Below, piece after piece: positions 35,990 to 44,528 of a stretch of DNA of 64,000 bases (position 1 is the stretch's first letter; each line of letters opens with the position of its first letter). Source of the stretch: Balneolaceae bacterium. Lineage in GTDB: Bacteria > Bacteroidota > Rhodothermia > Balneolales > Balneolaceae. The position numbers were made by a program, and so were the translations under genes. The DNA lies in assembly GCA_006969905.1 (NCBI GenBank), contig CP030887.1, positions 1,401,001-1,465,000 on the forward strand. The letters are read 5' to 3'. The notes below the pieces were generated by a model. That model was given only the letters and a program-made list of their open reading frames with translations, did not search any database and was not told the origin of the DNA.

Positions 35990-38434
35990 CTATTCACTTC
36001 TGAGTTGAGTAATCGGGTTTTGTAGAGATGTCTTTAAAGCAATTAACCCAATTGGGATAAGGGCTATTAAAACAGTACCTATACATGCCAATATGAATAG
36101 CGTTACATCCAGGTTTACTTTATAGGAAAAGTTTTGAAGCCATTTTGTGGATACTAAAGCAGAAGCCGGAATACCTATGCTGATTGCAATAGCAATTAGT
36201 TTTAGGAAAAAGGAAGACTGGATGGAAACTAAATCTTTAAGTGAAGCTCCCAACACTTTTCTGATTCCAAATTCTTTAGTGCGCATTTCAGCATAAAAAG
36301 AAGTAAGTCCAACAAGCCCAACTACAGCGAGGATGATTGTAATTGAAGCTCCAATCATAAATAGCTTACGATAGACAGTATCGGTTTTGTAATACGAATT
36401 GATCATGGAGTCCAGAAACTGGTATTCTAATCCTTGATCTTCATCCAGCTCAATGAATTGGCCAACTACCTGTTCGATATGAGCAATAGTTTCCGGAATA
36501 TTATTCCCTGTTATTCGGATGGCAAAGTCATCAATTCCCACAAAAGGATTATTGATATAACCAATTATGAGTGGTTCGATTGGAACGTGAAGTGATTGGA
36601 AGTGGAAGTCTTTCACAACACCGACAATGGTAGCCTCAAGTTGCTGCTCATTTCCCAAGTTTATTACTTTGTTAATGGCAGGCTCTCCTGGAAAAAGCAT
36701 GTCAGCGGCTACTTCGTTTATAAGAATTGTGGTTGGATTTAATGTCTCTCCTCCTTCAGCAAGGAAGTTTCTCCCTTGCACGATTTCCAGGTCCATTACC
36801 TCTATCACATCTTCATCAAAACCGTAGAATTGAAGGGGCAGGTTTTCTCCGGAATTTCCCTCCCGGTTAATTTCTATGGTAGCCGGGTCACGATATCCAC
36901 TAAACATGCGGGTTAAACCAGCAATACCTACTACATTTTCATCTTTGGTTACTTCTGTTTTAAGGTCTGTAACAAAATTACGGAGCCGGCCGTCATCGAT
37001 TTCCATTACCACTACATGTTCTTCATCGAAACCCAATTCTTTATCGAAAACATAATTAAGCTGGCGCCCTGCGAGAATCGTAAGTACAATAATGGAGTAA
37101 GTAAGGGCAAACTGTCCAATTACCAAACCTTTTCTAAAGAAAGAGCTTTGTACCGAACTTGAAGTTTTTTGTTTAATAGCTTGTGATAACTCAAGCCTGG
37201 AAAGCATTAAAGCCGGGTATAAGCCAGAAATTAAACCAATAAAAAATATAGAAGGCACAGCAAATATCCCTACTCTAATAAGATTATATGAATTAAGGAC
37301 AAGCTGAGTGCTGGTAATGGATTCGTAATAAGGAATGATCAGGTTTAACAGTAATATGGCAGGGACAATACTAAGCGCGGCCATTATCACAGATTGAGTT
37401 AGGAACTGGATAATAAGCTGGGACTTGTAAGCACCCAATACACTTCTGAGACCAACCTCTGCCGTACGCTTAATAGACCTGGCAGAAGAGAGGTTCATAT
37501 AATTAATACAAGCTATACTAAGTATGAGAATGGCTATTGCTGCAAATATATATACATACTGGATATTCCCTGGTGTCCCGTTTAATTCACTTAAATTGGA
37601 ATTAATCTCAGCCGAATGGAAGTGTATGTCGGTGACAGGCTGCAGGTCAAATGTCTGGGTAATATCAGATTGGCCAAAATAATTTACAGCTATCTGATCA
37701 ATTTGAGATGCTATTTGAACAGGATCTGTATCTTCTTTTAGTTTGATATAGCTATGAGCAATACGCCCTCTCCAACTTGTGTAGTAATCAATGAACCATT
37801 GACGTTCCGTAAAACCTTCGAGGTAGCGGTCAATATTTGGATTCATGATCGCGCTGAAACGAAAACTTGAGTTTTCGGGAATTTTATCCAGAACACCGGT
37901 TACAGTAAAAAGGCCATAAGCTTCAATTTCCATTACTTCTCCGATAGGATTTTGATCACCAAAGAAGCGATTGGCAGTTTCCTGGGTTAGCACAATCGAC
38001 ATTTGATTATCAAGAGCAGTGGCCCTTTGCCCAAAAATGAAATCGAGATCAAATATGCTAAAGAAAGCACTATCTGTTGCTACTATATCATCAAGCCTTC
38101 CACGGGCATAGTCTGTTTGTATAACCTGTTGTGGAGCACCATAAACTTTGGTAATGGCTTCAATTCCCGGAACCTGATCTTGTATTGCATCAGAGAAGGG
38201 AAGGGGCAGTTGTGCACTTCTGCTTTGTAAGTCATCCCGTTGCGAAGTAAGGATAGTGCGATAAATACTATCTGAATCTGTATAAGAAGTATCGTAGCTG
38301 AATTCATGGTTTAAAGCCAGTAGCATTAAGCCAAAAAAAGACAAACCGATGGTTAACCCAAGAAAGTTAATAATGGAATAATACTTGTCTTTTATAATAG
38401 AGCGGTAGGCAATTTTAAAGTAGTTCTTAAACAT
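35990..38434 (-). CDS. MacB/FtsX-type ABC permease (P2, divergent coupling motif)
   Basis: 814 residues, the most divergent array member. It begins M-F-K-N-Y-F-K-I-A-Y-R-S-I-I-K-D-K, and H-E-N is replaced by Y-T-D-S-D-S-I-Y-R. First core about 45-292. Coupling motif 1 at 326 reads E-V-G-L-R-S-V-L-G-A, the only one of 28 coupling motifs in the window where the Lys after Arg is lost (Ser331). Second core about 460-687; coupling motif 2 at 721 reads E-F-G-I-R-K. The pre-TM5 segment is L-S-R-L-E-L-S-Q-A-I-K-Q-K, lacking V-L-K-G, and the tail is I-T-Q-L-R-S-E. The frame is fully open, so this is divergence rather than decay. Confidence 0.9.
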   Translation of the reverse strand: MFKNYFKIAYRSIIKDKYYSIINFLGLTIGLSFFGLMLLALNHEFSYDTSYTDSDSIYRTILTSQRDDLQSRSAQLPLPFSDAIQDQVPGIEAITKVYGAPQQVIQTDYARGRLDDIVATDSAFFSIFDLDFIFGQRATALDNQMSIVLTQETANRFFGDQNPIGEVMEIEAYGLFTVTGVLDKIPENSSFRFSAIMNPNIDRYLEGFTERQWFIDYYTSWRGRIAHSYIKLKEDTDPVQIASQIDQIAVNYFGQSDITQTFDLQPVTDIHFHSAEINSNLSELNGTPGNIQYVYIFAAIAILILSIACINYMNLSSARSIKRTAEVGLRSVLGAYKSQLIIQFLTQSVIMAALSIVPAILLLNLIIPYYESITSTQLVLNSYNLIRVGIFAVPSIFFIGLISGLYPALMLSRLELSQAIKQKTSSSVQSSFFRKGLVIGQFALTYSIIVLTILAGRQLNYVFDKELGFDEEHVVVMEIDDGRLRNFVTDLKTEVTKDENVVGIAGLTRMFSGYRDPATIEINREGNSGENLPLQFYGFDEDVIEVMDLEIVQGRNFLAEGGETLNPTTILINEVAADMLFPGEPAINKVINLGNEQQLEATIVGVVKDFHFQSLHVPIEPLIIGYINNPFVGIDDFAIRITGNNIPETIAHIEQVVGQFIELDEDQGLEYQFLDSMINSYYKTDTVYRKLFMIGASITIILAVVGLVGLTSFYAEMRTKEFGIRKVLGASLKDLVSIQSSFFLKLIAIAISIGIPASALVSTKWLQNFSYKVNLDVTLFILACIGTVLIALIPIGLIALKTSLQNPITQLRSE

Positions 38435-38445
38435 GATTCCACGCT

Positions 38446-40893
38446 TTATTTATTGTTAAGGGTATAAGCAGGGTTTAAAAGCGCAGATTTTATAGCCTGG
38501 TAGCTAACTGTAAGTAATGCGATTGCTAAAGCAATTCCCCCGCCAAATAAAAATATCCAGGCACTGATAGGTTGATAATAAGCAAAGCCCTGAAGCCATT
38601 GCTCCATACTGAAGTAAGCGATGGGTGAGGCTACCAAAAAAGCGATTAAAACCAGTTTTGCGAAATTTGTAGACAACAGGAATACAATCTGCGAAACAGA
38701 TGCTCCCAAAACTTTGCGGATGCCGATTTCTTTAACTTTTTGCTGAATCGTAAATGAAGCCAGGCCAAACAATCCAAGTGCAGCAATTATGATAGCGAGT
38801 ATGGCAAAATAGGCGAAAACCTGTCCAAGTATCCGTTCGCCTTCATATTGCTCATAAAAACTGTCTTCAACTAAGGAGTAATCGAATGGAAAGTTGGGTA
38901 GATAGGCAGCCCATTGGTCTTTAATGAAGGCAATAGTTTGGTCTCTGTAAGAATCCTTGAATTTTACAGCAATGCTATTGTTACGGCCATTTGAAACAAC
39001 GAATACAATTGGGGCAATACTTTGGTGCAGGGATTCAAAGTGAAAGTCTTTTACCACACCGGTTATAAAGCCTTCTCTTCCTCCGTAATTAAATTGTTTT
39101 CCTATTGCATCTGCCGGAGAAGTATAGCCTAAACGGGAAATTGCAGATTCATTCAGAATGAATGCTTCGGTAGAATCACTTGCCAAATTGATATCAAAAT
39201 TTCGGCCTGCAACCATTTCTAATCCAAAAAGCTCAGTAAAGTTATGGCTTACATGGATGTCTGCTATCCTAAAACTAATGTCTGCAAGTTCCCCGTTTAT
39301 TTCAGCCTGCCCTCCCTGAGAATCCAGGAGCCTTCCTGATGGAACCCTGCTCTGCATAGAAACATCAATTACTCCCGGTTGTTGTAGCAATCGGTTTCGA
39401 ATGTTTATGTAGTTCGATTCTATTTCAGGACTAACCGATACCACAGCAACATTATTCTTGTCGAAACCAAGCTCCTTCGATTGAACATATTCCAGTTGAC
39501 CATATACAATTCCCATACTGGCTATTAGAGTTATGGAAATAGTGAACTGTATAACTACTAATCCGGACCTGAACCATTCATGGATTCCACCTGTTTTAAA
39601 AGAACCCTTCAAGACTGTAGCAGGCTGAAAAGAAGAAAGAAAAAGAGCAGGGTAACTACCAGCAATTAACCCTATAAAAGCTACCACTCCCAGCAAACTT
39701 AAAGTCCATCTGAAATCGGTCAAATAATTAATTGCCAGTTCTTTGCCTACAAAATTATTGAAGTATGGGAGAAGTGTCTCCACAAAAATAATCCCAAGAA
39801 TAAGTGCAAGAGAGGCTAGCAGAAAAGATTCACCCATAAATTGTTTTATCAGTGAGGTGCGATGTGCCCCCATTACTTTCCGCAGGCCTACTTCGTTAGC
39901 TCTCCGGGCTGAGCGTGCTGTAGACAGATTCATGAAGTTGATGCATGCAATAAGCAGAATAAAAGCTGCCACTGCTATGTAAATGTAAACATACTCGATA
40001 TTTCCATTTGGTTCTATTTCGGAGTCAAGATGAGAGTGCAGGTGAATATCAGTAACGGGCATTAAGTGCAGTTTCATAAAATCCGAAGCCAATACCCCTT
40101 CATCGAACATGTCGGGCGGGAACATTTCAACAGGAAATGCATTGTTTATAACAGAAGCCAGATTTGCTTCAAGAACATTTGGATCAGTATTCTCAGAAAG
40201 CAGCAGGTAGGTTGAGAAGTTATTGCTGCCGAAATTTTGCATCATTTGTTCGTAACCGCCATAAAACCCGGTTACATTATCCATCGAGGCTAAAAAGTCG
40301 AACCTGAAATGTGAGTTATCAGGAATATCTTCTATTACTCCTTTTACCTGATATACGTATTCAAATCCCCGGAATGAAAAGTCGAGGGCTTTTCCCAGTG
40401 GATCTTCATCACCAAAGTATACCTTAGCCATGCTTTCAGTCAGAACTAAGCCATCGGGAGCCTCAAGAGCAGTAGACAGGTCGCCATCGATTCTTTTCCA
40501 TGAAAAAACCTCGAATACATCCGGGTCTGCAAAAAAGAAACGATCCTGGATCAAATGCTTATCACCATAGCTTATTAGAGGGGCGGAATCAAAAAAACGT
40601 ACAGAATGTAGAACGTCATTAGGATATTCCTCTCTTATAAGTTCAGCGAATGGAGGTGCAATATGCCCAAGGTGAAGGCTGGTTTTGCCATCCATATCCT
40701 TCCACTCTCGCGAAACACGATAAATTCGGTCCGAATTTTCATGATACTTATCATAGCTGAGCTCATCAGAAATGAACAAAAGAATCAGCACGAAAGCTGT
40801 TATTCCTAGTGCAAGTCCAAAAATATTTATAAACGAATAGCCTGGGCTTTTAATTAGATTTCGAAATGCAATTTTGAAGTAGTTCTTAAACAT
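38446..40893 (-). CDS. MacB/FtsX-type ABC permease (P1, first of the array)
   Basis: 815 residues, first permease after the ATPase (33-base gap). TM1 about 20-42; first core about 45-298; TM2 302-322; coupling motif 1 at 334 (E-V-G-L-R-K-V-M-G-A); TM3 352-378; TM4 398-420; TM5 444-466; second core 467-690; TM6 692-714; coupling motif 2 at 722 (E-I-G-I-R-K-V-L-G-A); TM7 742-764; TM8 780-803. The tail is A-Y-T-L-N-N-K, unlike S-L-K-x-E in most others. In simpler MacAB-type clusters a single permease sits directly after the ATPase, so P1 may be the founding copy. That is inference from position only. Confidence 0.92.
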   Translation of the reverse strand: MFKNYFKIAFRNLIKSPGYSFINIFGLALGITAFVLILLFISDELSYDKYHENSDRIYRVSREWKDMDGKTSLHLGHIAPPFAELIREEYPNDVLHSVRFFDSAPLISYGDKHLIQDRFFFADPDVFEVFSWKRIDGDLSTALEAPDGLVLTESMAKVYFGDEDPLGKALDFSFRGFEYVYQVKGVIEDIPDNSHFRFDFLASMDNVTGFYGGYEQMMQNFGSNNFSTYLLLSENTDPNVLEANLASVINNAFPVEMFPPDMFDEGVLASDFMKLHLMPVTDIHLHSHLDSEIEPNGNIEYVYIYIAVAAFILLIACINFMNLSTARSARRANEVGLRKVMGAHRTSLIKQFMGESFLLASLALILGIIFVETLLPYFNNFVGKELAINYLTDFRWTLSLLGVVAFIGLIAGSYPALFLSSFQPATVLKGSFKTGGIHEWFRSGLVVIQFTISITLIASMGIVYGQLEYVQSKELGFDKNNVAVVSVSPEIESNYINIRNRLLQQPGVIDVSMQSRVPSGRLLDSQGGQAEINGELADISFRIADIHVSHNFTELFGLEMVAGRNFDINLASDSTEAFILNESAISRLGYTSPADAIGKQFNYGGREGFITGVVKDFHFESLHQSIAPIVFVVSNGRNNSIAVKFKDSYRDQTIAFIKDQWAAYLPNFPFDYSLVEDSFYEQYEGERILGQVFAYFAILAIIIAALGLFGLASFTIQQKVKEIGIRKVLGASVSQIVFLLSTNFAKLVLIAFLVASPIAYFSMEQWLQGFAYYQPISAWIFLFGGGIALAIALLTVSYQAIKSALLNPAYTLNNK

Positions 40894-40926
40894 GGCTCAG
40901 CTATTAAGGTTTTTTACATAAACGGA

Positions 40927-41616
40927 TTACACATGAAACCTTTCTTTCATGTTTTCTGTGACTACATGTCCATCGAATAAGTGAATAACACGGTTTGCAA
41001 AATCGGCATCATGAGGAGAGTGGGTTACCATCACAATGGTTGTTCCTGCCTCATTCAACTCTTCCAATAGCTTCATTACTTCGTTTCCGTGATCGGAATC
41101 AAGATTACCGGTAGGCTCATCGGCCAGAATCAGTTTAGCATTTGCTACCACAGCTCGGGCAATAGCCACACGCTGCTGTTGACCACCGGAAAGCTGTTGC
41201 GGGAAGTGATTACGGCGATGCATCATGTTCATACGTTCTAATGCCGCTTCAGCTTTTTCCTTCCGCTCATCTGATGACATTCCCAAATACAAAAGTGGAA
41301 GTTCTACATTTTCAAACACTGTTAGTTCATCGATCAGGTTAAAACTCTGGAATACAAAACCGATATTACCTTTTCTTAACTGGGCACGTTCTCGTTCACT
41401 ATAAGTGGAAACTTCATGGCCCAGAAAATGATATTCCCCGTCAGTTGGATTGTCGAGGAGGCCCATTATGTTCAGTAAAGTAGACTTACCGCATCCGGAT
41501 GGGCCCATGATGGCTACAAACTCGCCTTCTTTTATTTCTACATTTACATTATTAAGCGCAGTGGTTTCTACCTCTTCAGTGGTATAAACTTTATTAAGAT
41601 TTATTGCTTTAATCAT
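40927..41616 (-). CDS. ABC transporter ATP-binding protein, LolD/MacB type (proximal)
   Basis: Cytoplasmic ATPase, 229 residues, with all motifs canonical: Walker A G-P-S-G-C-G-K-S-T (38-46), Q-loop Gln90, signature L-S-G-G-Q-Q-Q-R-V-A-I-A-R-A (142-155), Walker B L-I-L-A-D-E-P (catalytic Glu167), D-loop N-L-D-S (Asp173), H-loop His199. It is predicted to dimerise and power the permeases that follow. It starts 10 bases after the adaptor gene and precedes P1, so the order is adaptor, ATPase, permease as in MacA/MacB-type operons with a separate ATPase. It is the only standard ATPase for eleven (or fourteen) permeases in the window. Confidence 0.95.
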   Translation of the reverse strand: MIKAINLNKVYTTEEVETTALNNVNVEIKEGEFVAIMGPSGCGKSTLLNIMGLLDNPTDGEYHFLGHEVSTYSERERAQLRKGNIGFVFQSFNLIDELTVFENVELPLLYLGMSSDERKEKAEAALERMNMMHRRNHFPQQLSGGQQQRVAIARAVVANAKLILADEPTGNLDSDHGNEVMKLLEELNEAGTTIVMVTHSPHDADFANRVIHLFDGHVVTENMKERFHV

Positions 41617-41626
41617 AGTTGTGTAT

Positions 41627-42877
41627 TTATTTCAGTTCAAGAATTTCGTTGTCTCCGAATGTATCGTAACTGGAGGTCACCACTTGGTCACCTGCAGAAA
41701 GTCCTGATAGTACTTCGAAAAATTCCGGGTTTTGTTGGCCTAATCGAATAGGTTGTCTAATTGCCTTTGATCCGGTTTCATCTAATACATAAACCCAGTT
41801 GCCTCCAGTGGTCTGGAAAAACCCTCCTCTTGGAAGCAATAAGGCAGTAGAAGCATCTCCAAGCTCTAAACGAATCCGAAGTGTTTGTCCCCTGCGTACG
41901 CCCTCGGGTGTTTCTCCTGTAAATTCCATGTCAATCTGGAACTGACCATTTGTAATTACGGGATATACTTTAGTGATGACGAGAGAATAAGAGCGGCCAG
42001 CAAAAGTAAAAGACCCTGATAAACCTGTTGAGATTCTGGAGAGATGGAATTCATCTACCCCTACTCTTACTTTATAATTGTCGAGAATATCTACCTGTCC
42101 TATTCGCTCACCCGGGGAGATGGATTGCCCCTGTTGCAATTCAACGGTAGTAAGTTGGCCATCAATAGGCGCGGTAATTACCAGGTTATCCAAAATAGAT
42201 TGTACAGCTTCCAGGCTGCGTATCATCCTTTTTTCTGAGCTGTTGAGCTGCTGAAGTTGGGTTATGGTTTGAAGGGAATCCCTTACGAAAGATTCATAAT
42301 TCAAATCATATCGCTTGGTTTCGTACTCAAAGTTCTCTTTTACGGATTCAAAATCCTGCAGAGAGATTAGGTTTTGTTCATACAGCTTTTTCTGCCTCTC
42401 ATACTGTGGACGAAGTAAATCAAGCTGGTACTCGGCATTTGCAAGTTGTTCTTTAATCCGAAGGCTGTTTTGCTCTAGGTTAAGCCGCGAATTTCTGACA
42501 TTGTTGATTTGGTCATACAAACCCGATTCCTGTTGTAAAACCTGCAGCTGTAAATTTGAGTTTGTTAAAACAGCTATAGTATCTCCTTCTAAAACATTAG
42601 TACCAGACTCAAGTACTACTTCCTGAATAACCCCTCCCTCAATTGCATCCAGGAAAATAGTTCGGATAGGCTGAATAGTTCCTGACACCTGGATAAACTC
42701 CTGGAAAGAACCTTCACTAATGGTAGATATGGTCAGTTTATCTTTTTCAACATTTAGGGTTGATCGAAAGTCTGCGAAAGCAAAGCTATAAATGAAGAAA
42801 CCTACCACAGCCAATCCGGCAATAAGCCCGGCAATTCTTTTAAAGGTCCAGAATTTCTTCTCAATTTTTTTATCCAT
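41627..42877 (-). CDS. MacA/HlyD-like periplasmic adaptor (membrane fusion protein)
   Basis: Membrane fusion protein, 416 residues, first gene of the permease operon. One N-terminal membrane anchor (about 14-33), lipoyl half-domain (about 72-107), a long coiled-coil hairpin rich in Q, L and E (about 108-230), second lipoyl half (about 231-265), beta-barrel, and a membrane-proximal domain ending near 410. In known MacAB systems such an adaptor links the inner-membrane permease to a TolC-type outer-membrane channel. No TolC-like gene is in this window, so the channel would be encoded elsewhere. The start at 42877 follows a candidate sigma-54 promoter by roughly 35 bases; the ribosome site is weak. 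It probably serves all permeases of the operon. Confidence 0.93.
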   Translation of the reverse strand: MDKKIEKKFWTFKRIAGLIAGLAVVGFFIYSFAFADFRSTLNVEKDKLTISTISEGSFQEFIQVSGTIQPIRTIFLDAIEGGVIQEVVLESGTNVLEGDTIAVLTNSNLQLQVLQQESGLYDQINNVRNSRLNLEQNSLRIKEQLANAEYQLDLLRPQYERQKKLYEQNLISLQDFESVKENFEYETKRYDLNYESFVRDSLQTITQLQQLNSSEKRMIRSLEAVQSILDNLVITAPIDGQLTTVELQQGQSISPGERIGQVDILDNYKVRVGVDEFHLSRISTGLSGSFTFAGRSYSLVITKVYPVITNGQFQIDMEFTGETPEGVRRGQTLRIRLELGDASTALLLPRGGFFQTTGGNWVYVLDETGSKAIRQPIRLGQQNPEFFEVLSGLSAGDQVVTSSYDTFGDNEILELK

Positions 42878-42922
42878 TCTTATTAATCCGGTTTAGATAC
42901 ATTCTTTATTCAAACTCTTTAT

Positions 42923-42938
42923 CCCAACTTCCATGCCA
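42923..42938 (-). promoter_or_regulatory. candidate sigma-54 promoter of the permease operon
   Basis: Read on the minus strand the site is TGGCATG-N4-TTGGG, against the consensus TGGCACG-N4-TTGCA. The -24 GG, the TGGCA block and TTG are present with correct spacing; the invariant -12 GC is GG, the one serious mismatch. Transcription would start near 42912. The gene encoding an NtrC-type activator is divergent and adjacent, which makes this reading plausible. Confidence 0.5.
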
Positions 42939-43009
42939 AAAACAGTCGGGATCTATATAAAAGACTCTTTCAGCACTTTTCTAGGATATTAATGTTCGTT
43001 TTTATACAC

Positions 43010-43033
43010 TAAGTGTTCGATTTCGAACACTTA
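43010..43033. promoter_or_regulatory. 11-bp inverted repeat, likely activator binding site (UAS)
   Basis: The arms TAAGTGTTCGA and TCGAACACTTA are perfect reverse complements separated by TT. The centre lies about 85 bases upstream of the -24 element of the candidate sigma-54 promoter, in the usual range for NtrC-type enhancers. A related half-site (ATGTTCG) occurs at 42992-42998. It could be bound by the adjacent response regulator to activate the permease operon and possibly to control its own gene. Confidence 0.6.
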
Positions 43034-43133
43034 TAATTAGGATGGGTTTCTTAAAGTCGATCAGGAGCTATTTATTAAAAAGATGCGCATCGCGGGTACA
43101 CTATTTGTAGTACTCATCTAAAAGACAAAAGGA

Positions 43134-44513
43134 ATGAGCAGTAAAAAGAAAGGAAGTATACTTATTGTAGATGACGATGAGGATGTTCTGCAAGCAGCCA
43201 GGCTGCTATTAAAACAAAATGGGGTAACCGTCCATACTGAAAAAAATCCGGATAGAATTCCCGGATTGTTGAAATCCTATAAGTATGATGTAGTGCTTCT
43301 TGATATGAACTTTCATGATGATGTGAGTAGTGGAGAAGAGGGATTTTATTGGCTTCAAAAAATACGTGAAACAGACCCTTCTATTTCAGTCATTTTGATA
43401 ACAGCCTATGGCGACATAGACAAAGCTGTAAAAGCTGTCAAAGAGGGGGCTACAGATTTTGTATTAAAACCGTGGCAAAATGAAAAATTGGTAACCACGG
43501 TATTAGCCGCACTAAAGCTAACGGATTCGTTGAGGGAAGTGGCAACATTAAAAGAACAACAGCTTCAGTTAAGTGCAGAAATAGATCACCATTACAAAGA
43601 AATAATAGGTCGAAGTCCGGCAATGCTGGAAGTGCTTCAGATGATTGAAAAGGTAGCAGCTACCGAGGCAAATGTGTTGATTCTTGGTGAGAACGGAACA
43701 GGAAAAGAGCTTATAGCAAGGGCTTTGCACAGACGGTCAAATCGCAGGGAGCGAATTTTTGTAAATGTAGATATGGGAGCTATACCCGAAACACTATTCG
43801 AAAGCGACCTTTTTGGCTATAAAAAGGGTGCTTTTACGGATGCAAAAGAAGATAAAGCCGGACGGTTCGAGGTCGCTCACGGAGGGACACTTTTTCTGGA
43901 TGAAATAGGAAACATACCTTTGAACCTTCAGTCAAAACTACTTACAGTTATTCAAAATAGAAAAGTTACCCGAGTAGGGGCCATAGAGTCTCGCCCTATA
44001 GATATACGATTAGTGTGTGCTACCAACAAGCCACTTCAGGAAATGGTAAAAGAGGGGGATTTCAGAGAAGATTTGCTTTACCGGATCAATACTATAGAAA
44101 TTCATCTTCCCCCATTAAGGGATCGCCGGGAAGATATTGAAACCTTGGTTGAGCATTATGTTAAGTTGTATGCAAGTAAATACAAAAAAACAGAACTGAG
44201 GGTGTCAAAAGGGGCTGTACAAAAACTTGAAGGCTATGGATGGCCCGGTAATATCAGGGAATTGCAACATGCCATAGAACGAGCTGTAATTATGACCAGT
44301 GGAGATAAACTAACAGAAGAAGATTTTCTCTTGGTAAGAACAGGCAGCAATAAAGAAGCTTCATTTTCTGATGACCTTACACTAGAAGAGTTAGAAAAAG
44401 CAGCTCTCAAAAAAGCACTGCAGAAACACAAAGGTAATATCACTAAAACAGCAGAAGAACTTGGCTTAACAAGGGCTTCCGTATACCGAAGAATCGAAAA
44501 ATTTGGTCTTTAG
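43134..44513 (+). CDS. sigma-54-dependent NtrC family response regulator
   Basis: 459 residues, cytoplasmic DNA-binding activator. Receiver domain 8-125 with acidic pocket Asp13/14, phospho-acceptor Asp57 (L-L-D-M-N), Thr90 and Lys112. AAA+ domain about 157-390 with Walker A G-E-N-G-T-G-K-E (185-192), Walker B L-F-L-D-E-I-G-N (253-260), and a sigma-54 contact loop reading G-A-F-T-D-A (232-237) rather than the standard G-A-F-T-G-A. C-terminal Fis-type helix-turn-helix about 418-459. It is divergent from the adaptor-ATPase-permease operon and 15 bases upstream of a kinase gene. It probably activates the permease operon through the dyad at 43010-43033, a pairing seen in other Bacteroidota MacAB-type loci. 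Confidence 0.94.
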   Translation: MSSKKKGSILIVDDDEDVLQAARLLLKQNGVTVHTEKNPDRIPGLLKSYKYDVVLLDMNFHDDVSSGEEGFYWLQKIRETDPSISVILITAYGDIDKAVKAVKEGATDFVLKPWQNEKLVTTVLAALKLTDSLREVATLKEQQLQLSAEIDHHYKEIIGRSPAMLEVLQMIEKVAATEANVLILGENGTGKELIARALHRRSNRRERIFVNVDMGAIPETLFESDLFGYKKGAFTDAKEDKAGRFEVAHGGTLFLDEIGNIPLNLQSKLLTVIQNRKVTRVGAIESRPIDIRLVCATNKPLQEMVKEGDFREDLLYRINTIEIHLPPLRDRREDIETLVEHYVKLYASKYKKTELRVSKGAVQKLEGYGWPGNIRELQHAIERAVIMTSGDKLTEEDFLLVRTGSNKEASFSDDLTLEELEKAALKKALQKHKGNITKTAEELGLTRASVYRRIEKFGL

Positions 44514-44528
44514 GGCTCAAAAAATAAT

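Noticed and set aside
14412..38830. Similar antisense reading frames opposite the C-terminal ends of many permeases (for example 14412-14678, 21730-22059, 24151-24360, 26467-26931), encoding a recurrent A-P-S-T-F-R-I-P-I-S peptide
   Set aside because: The peptide is the reverse-strand reading of the conserved E-I-G-I-R-K-V-L-G-A codons. Similarity among these frames follows from conservation of the sense protein; they lack ribosome sites and gene-like context.
5170..40893. Array members as decaying pseudogenes or fragments
   Set aside because: All fourteen frames are full length with start, stop, both coupling motifs and eight predicted membrane helices. No frameshift was seen.
14258..40893. 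Interpretation as a classical LolCDE lipoprotein exporter
   Set aside because: LolC and LolE are ~400 residues with four helices each; these proteins are double-length, far more numerous and accompanied by a MacA-like adaptor, which Lol lacks.
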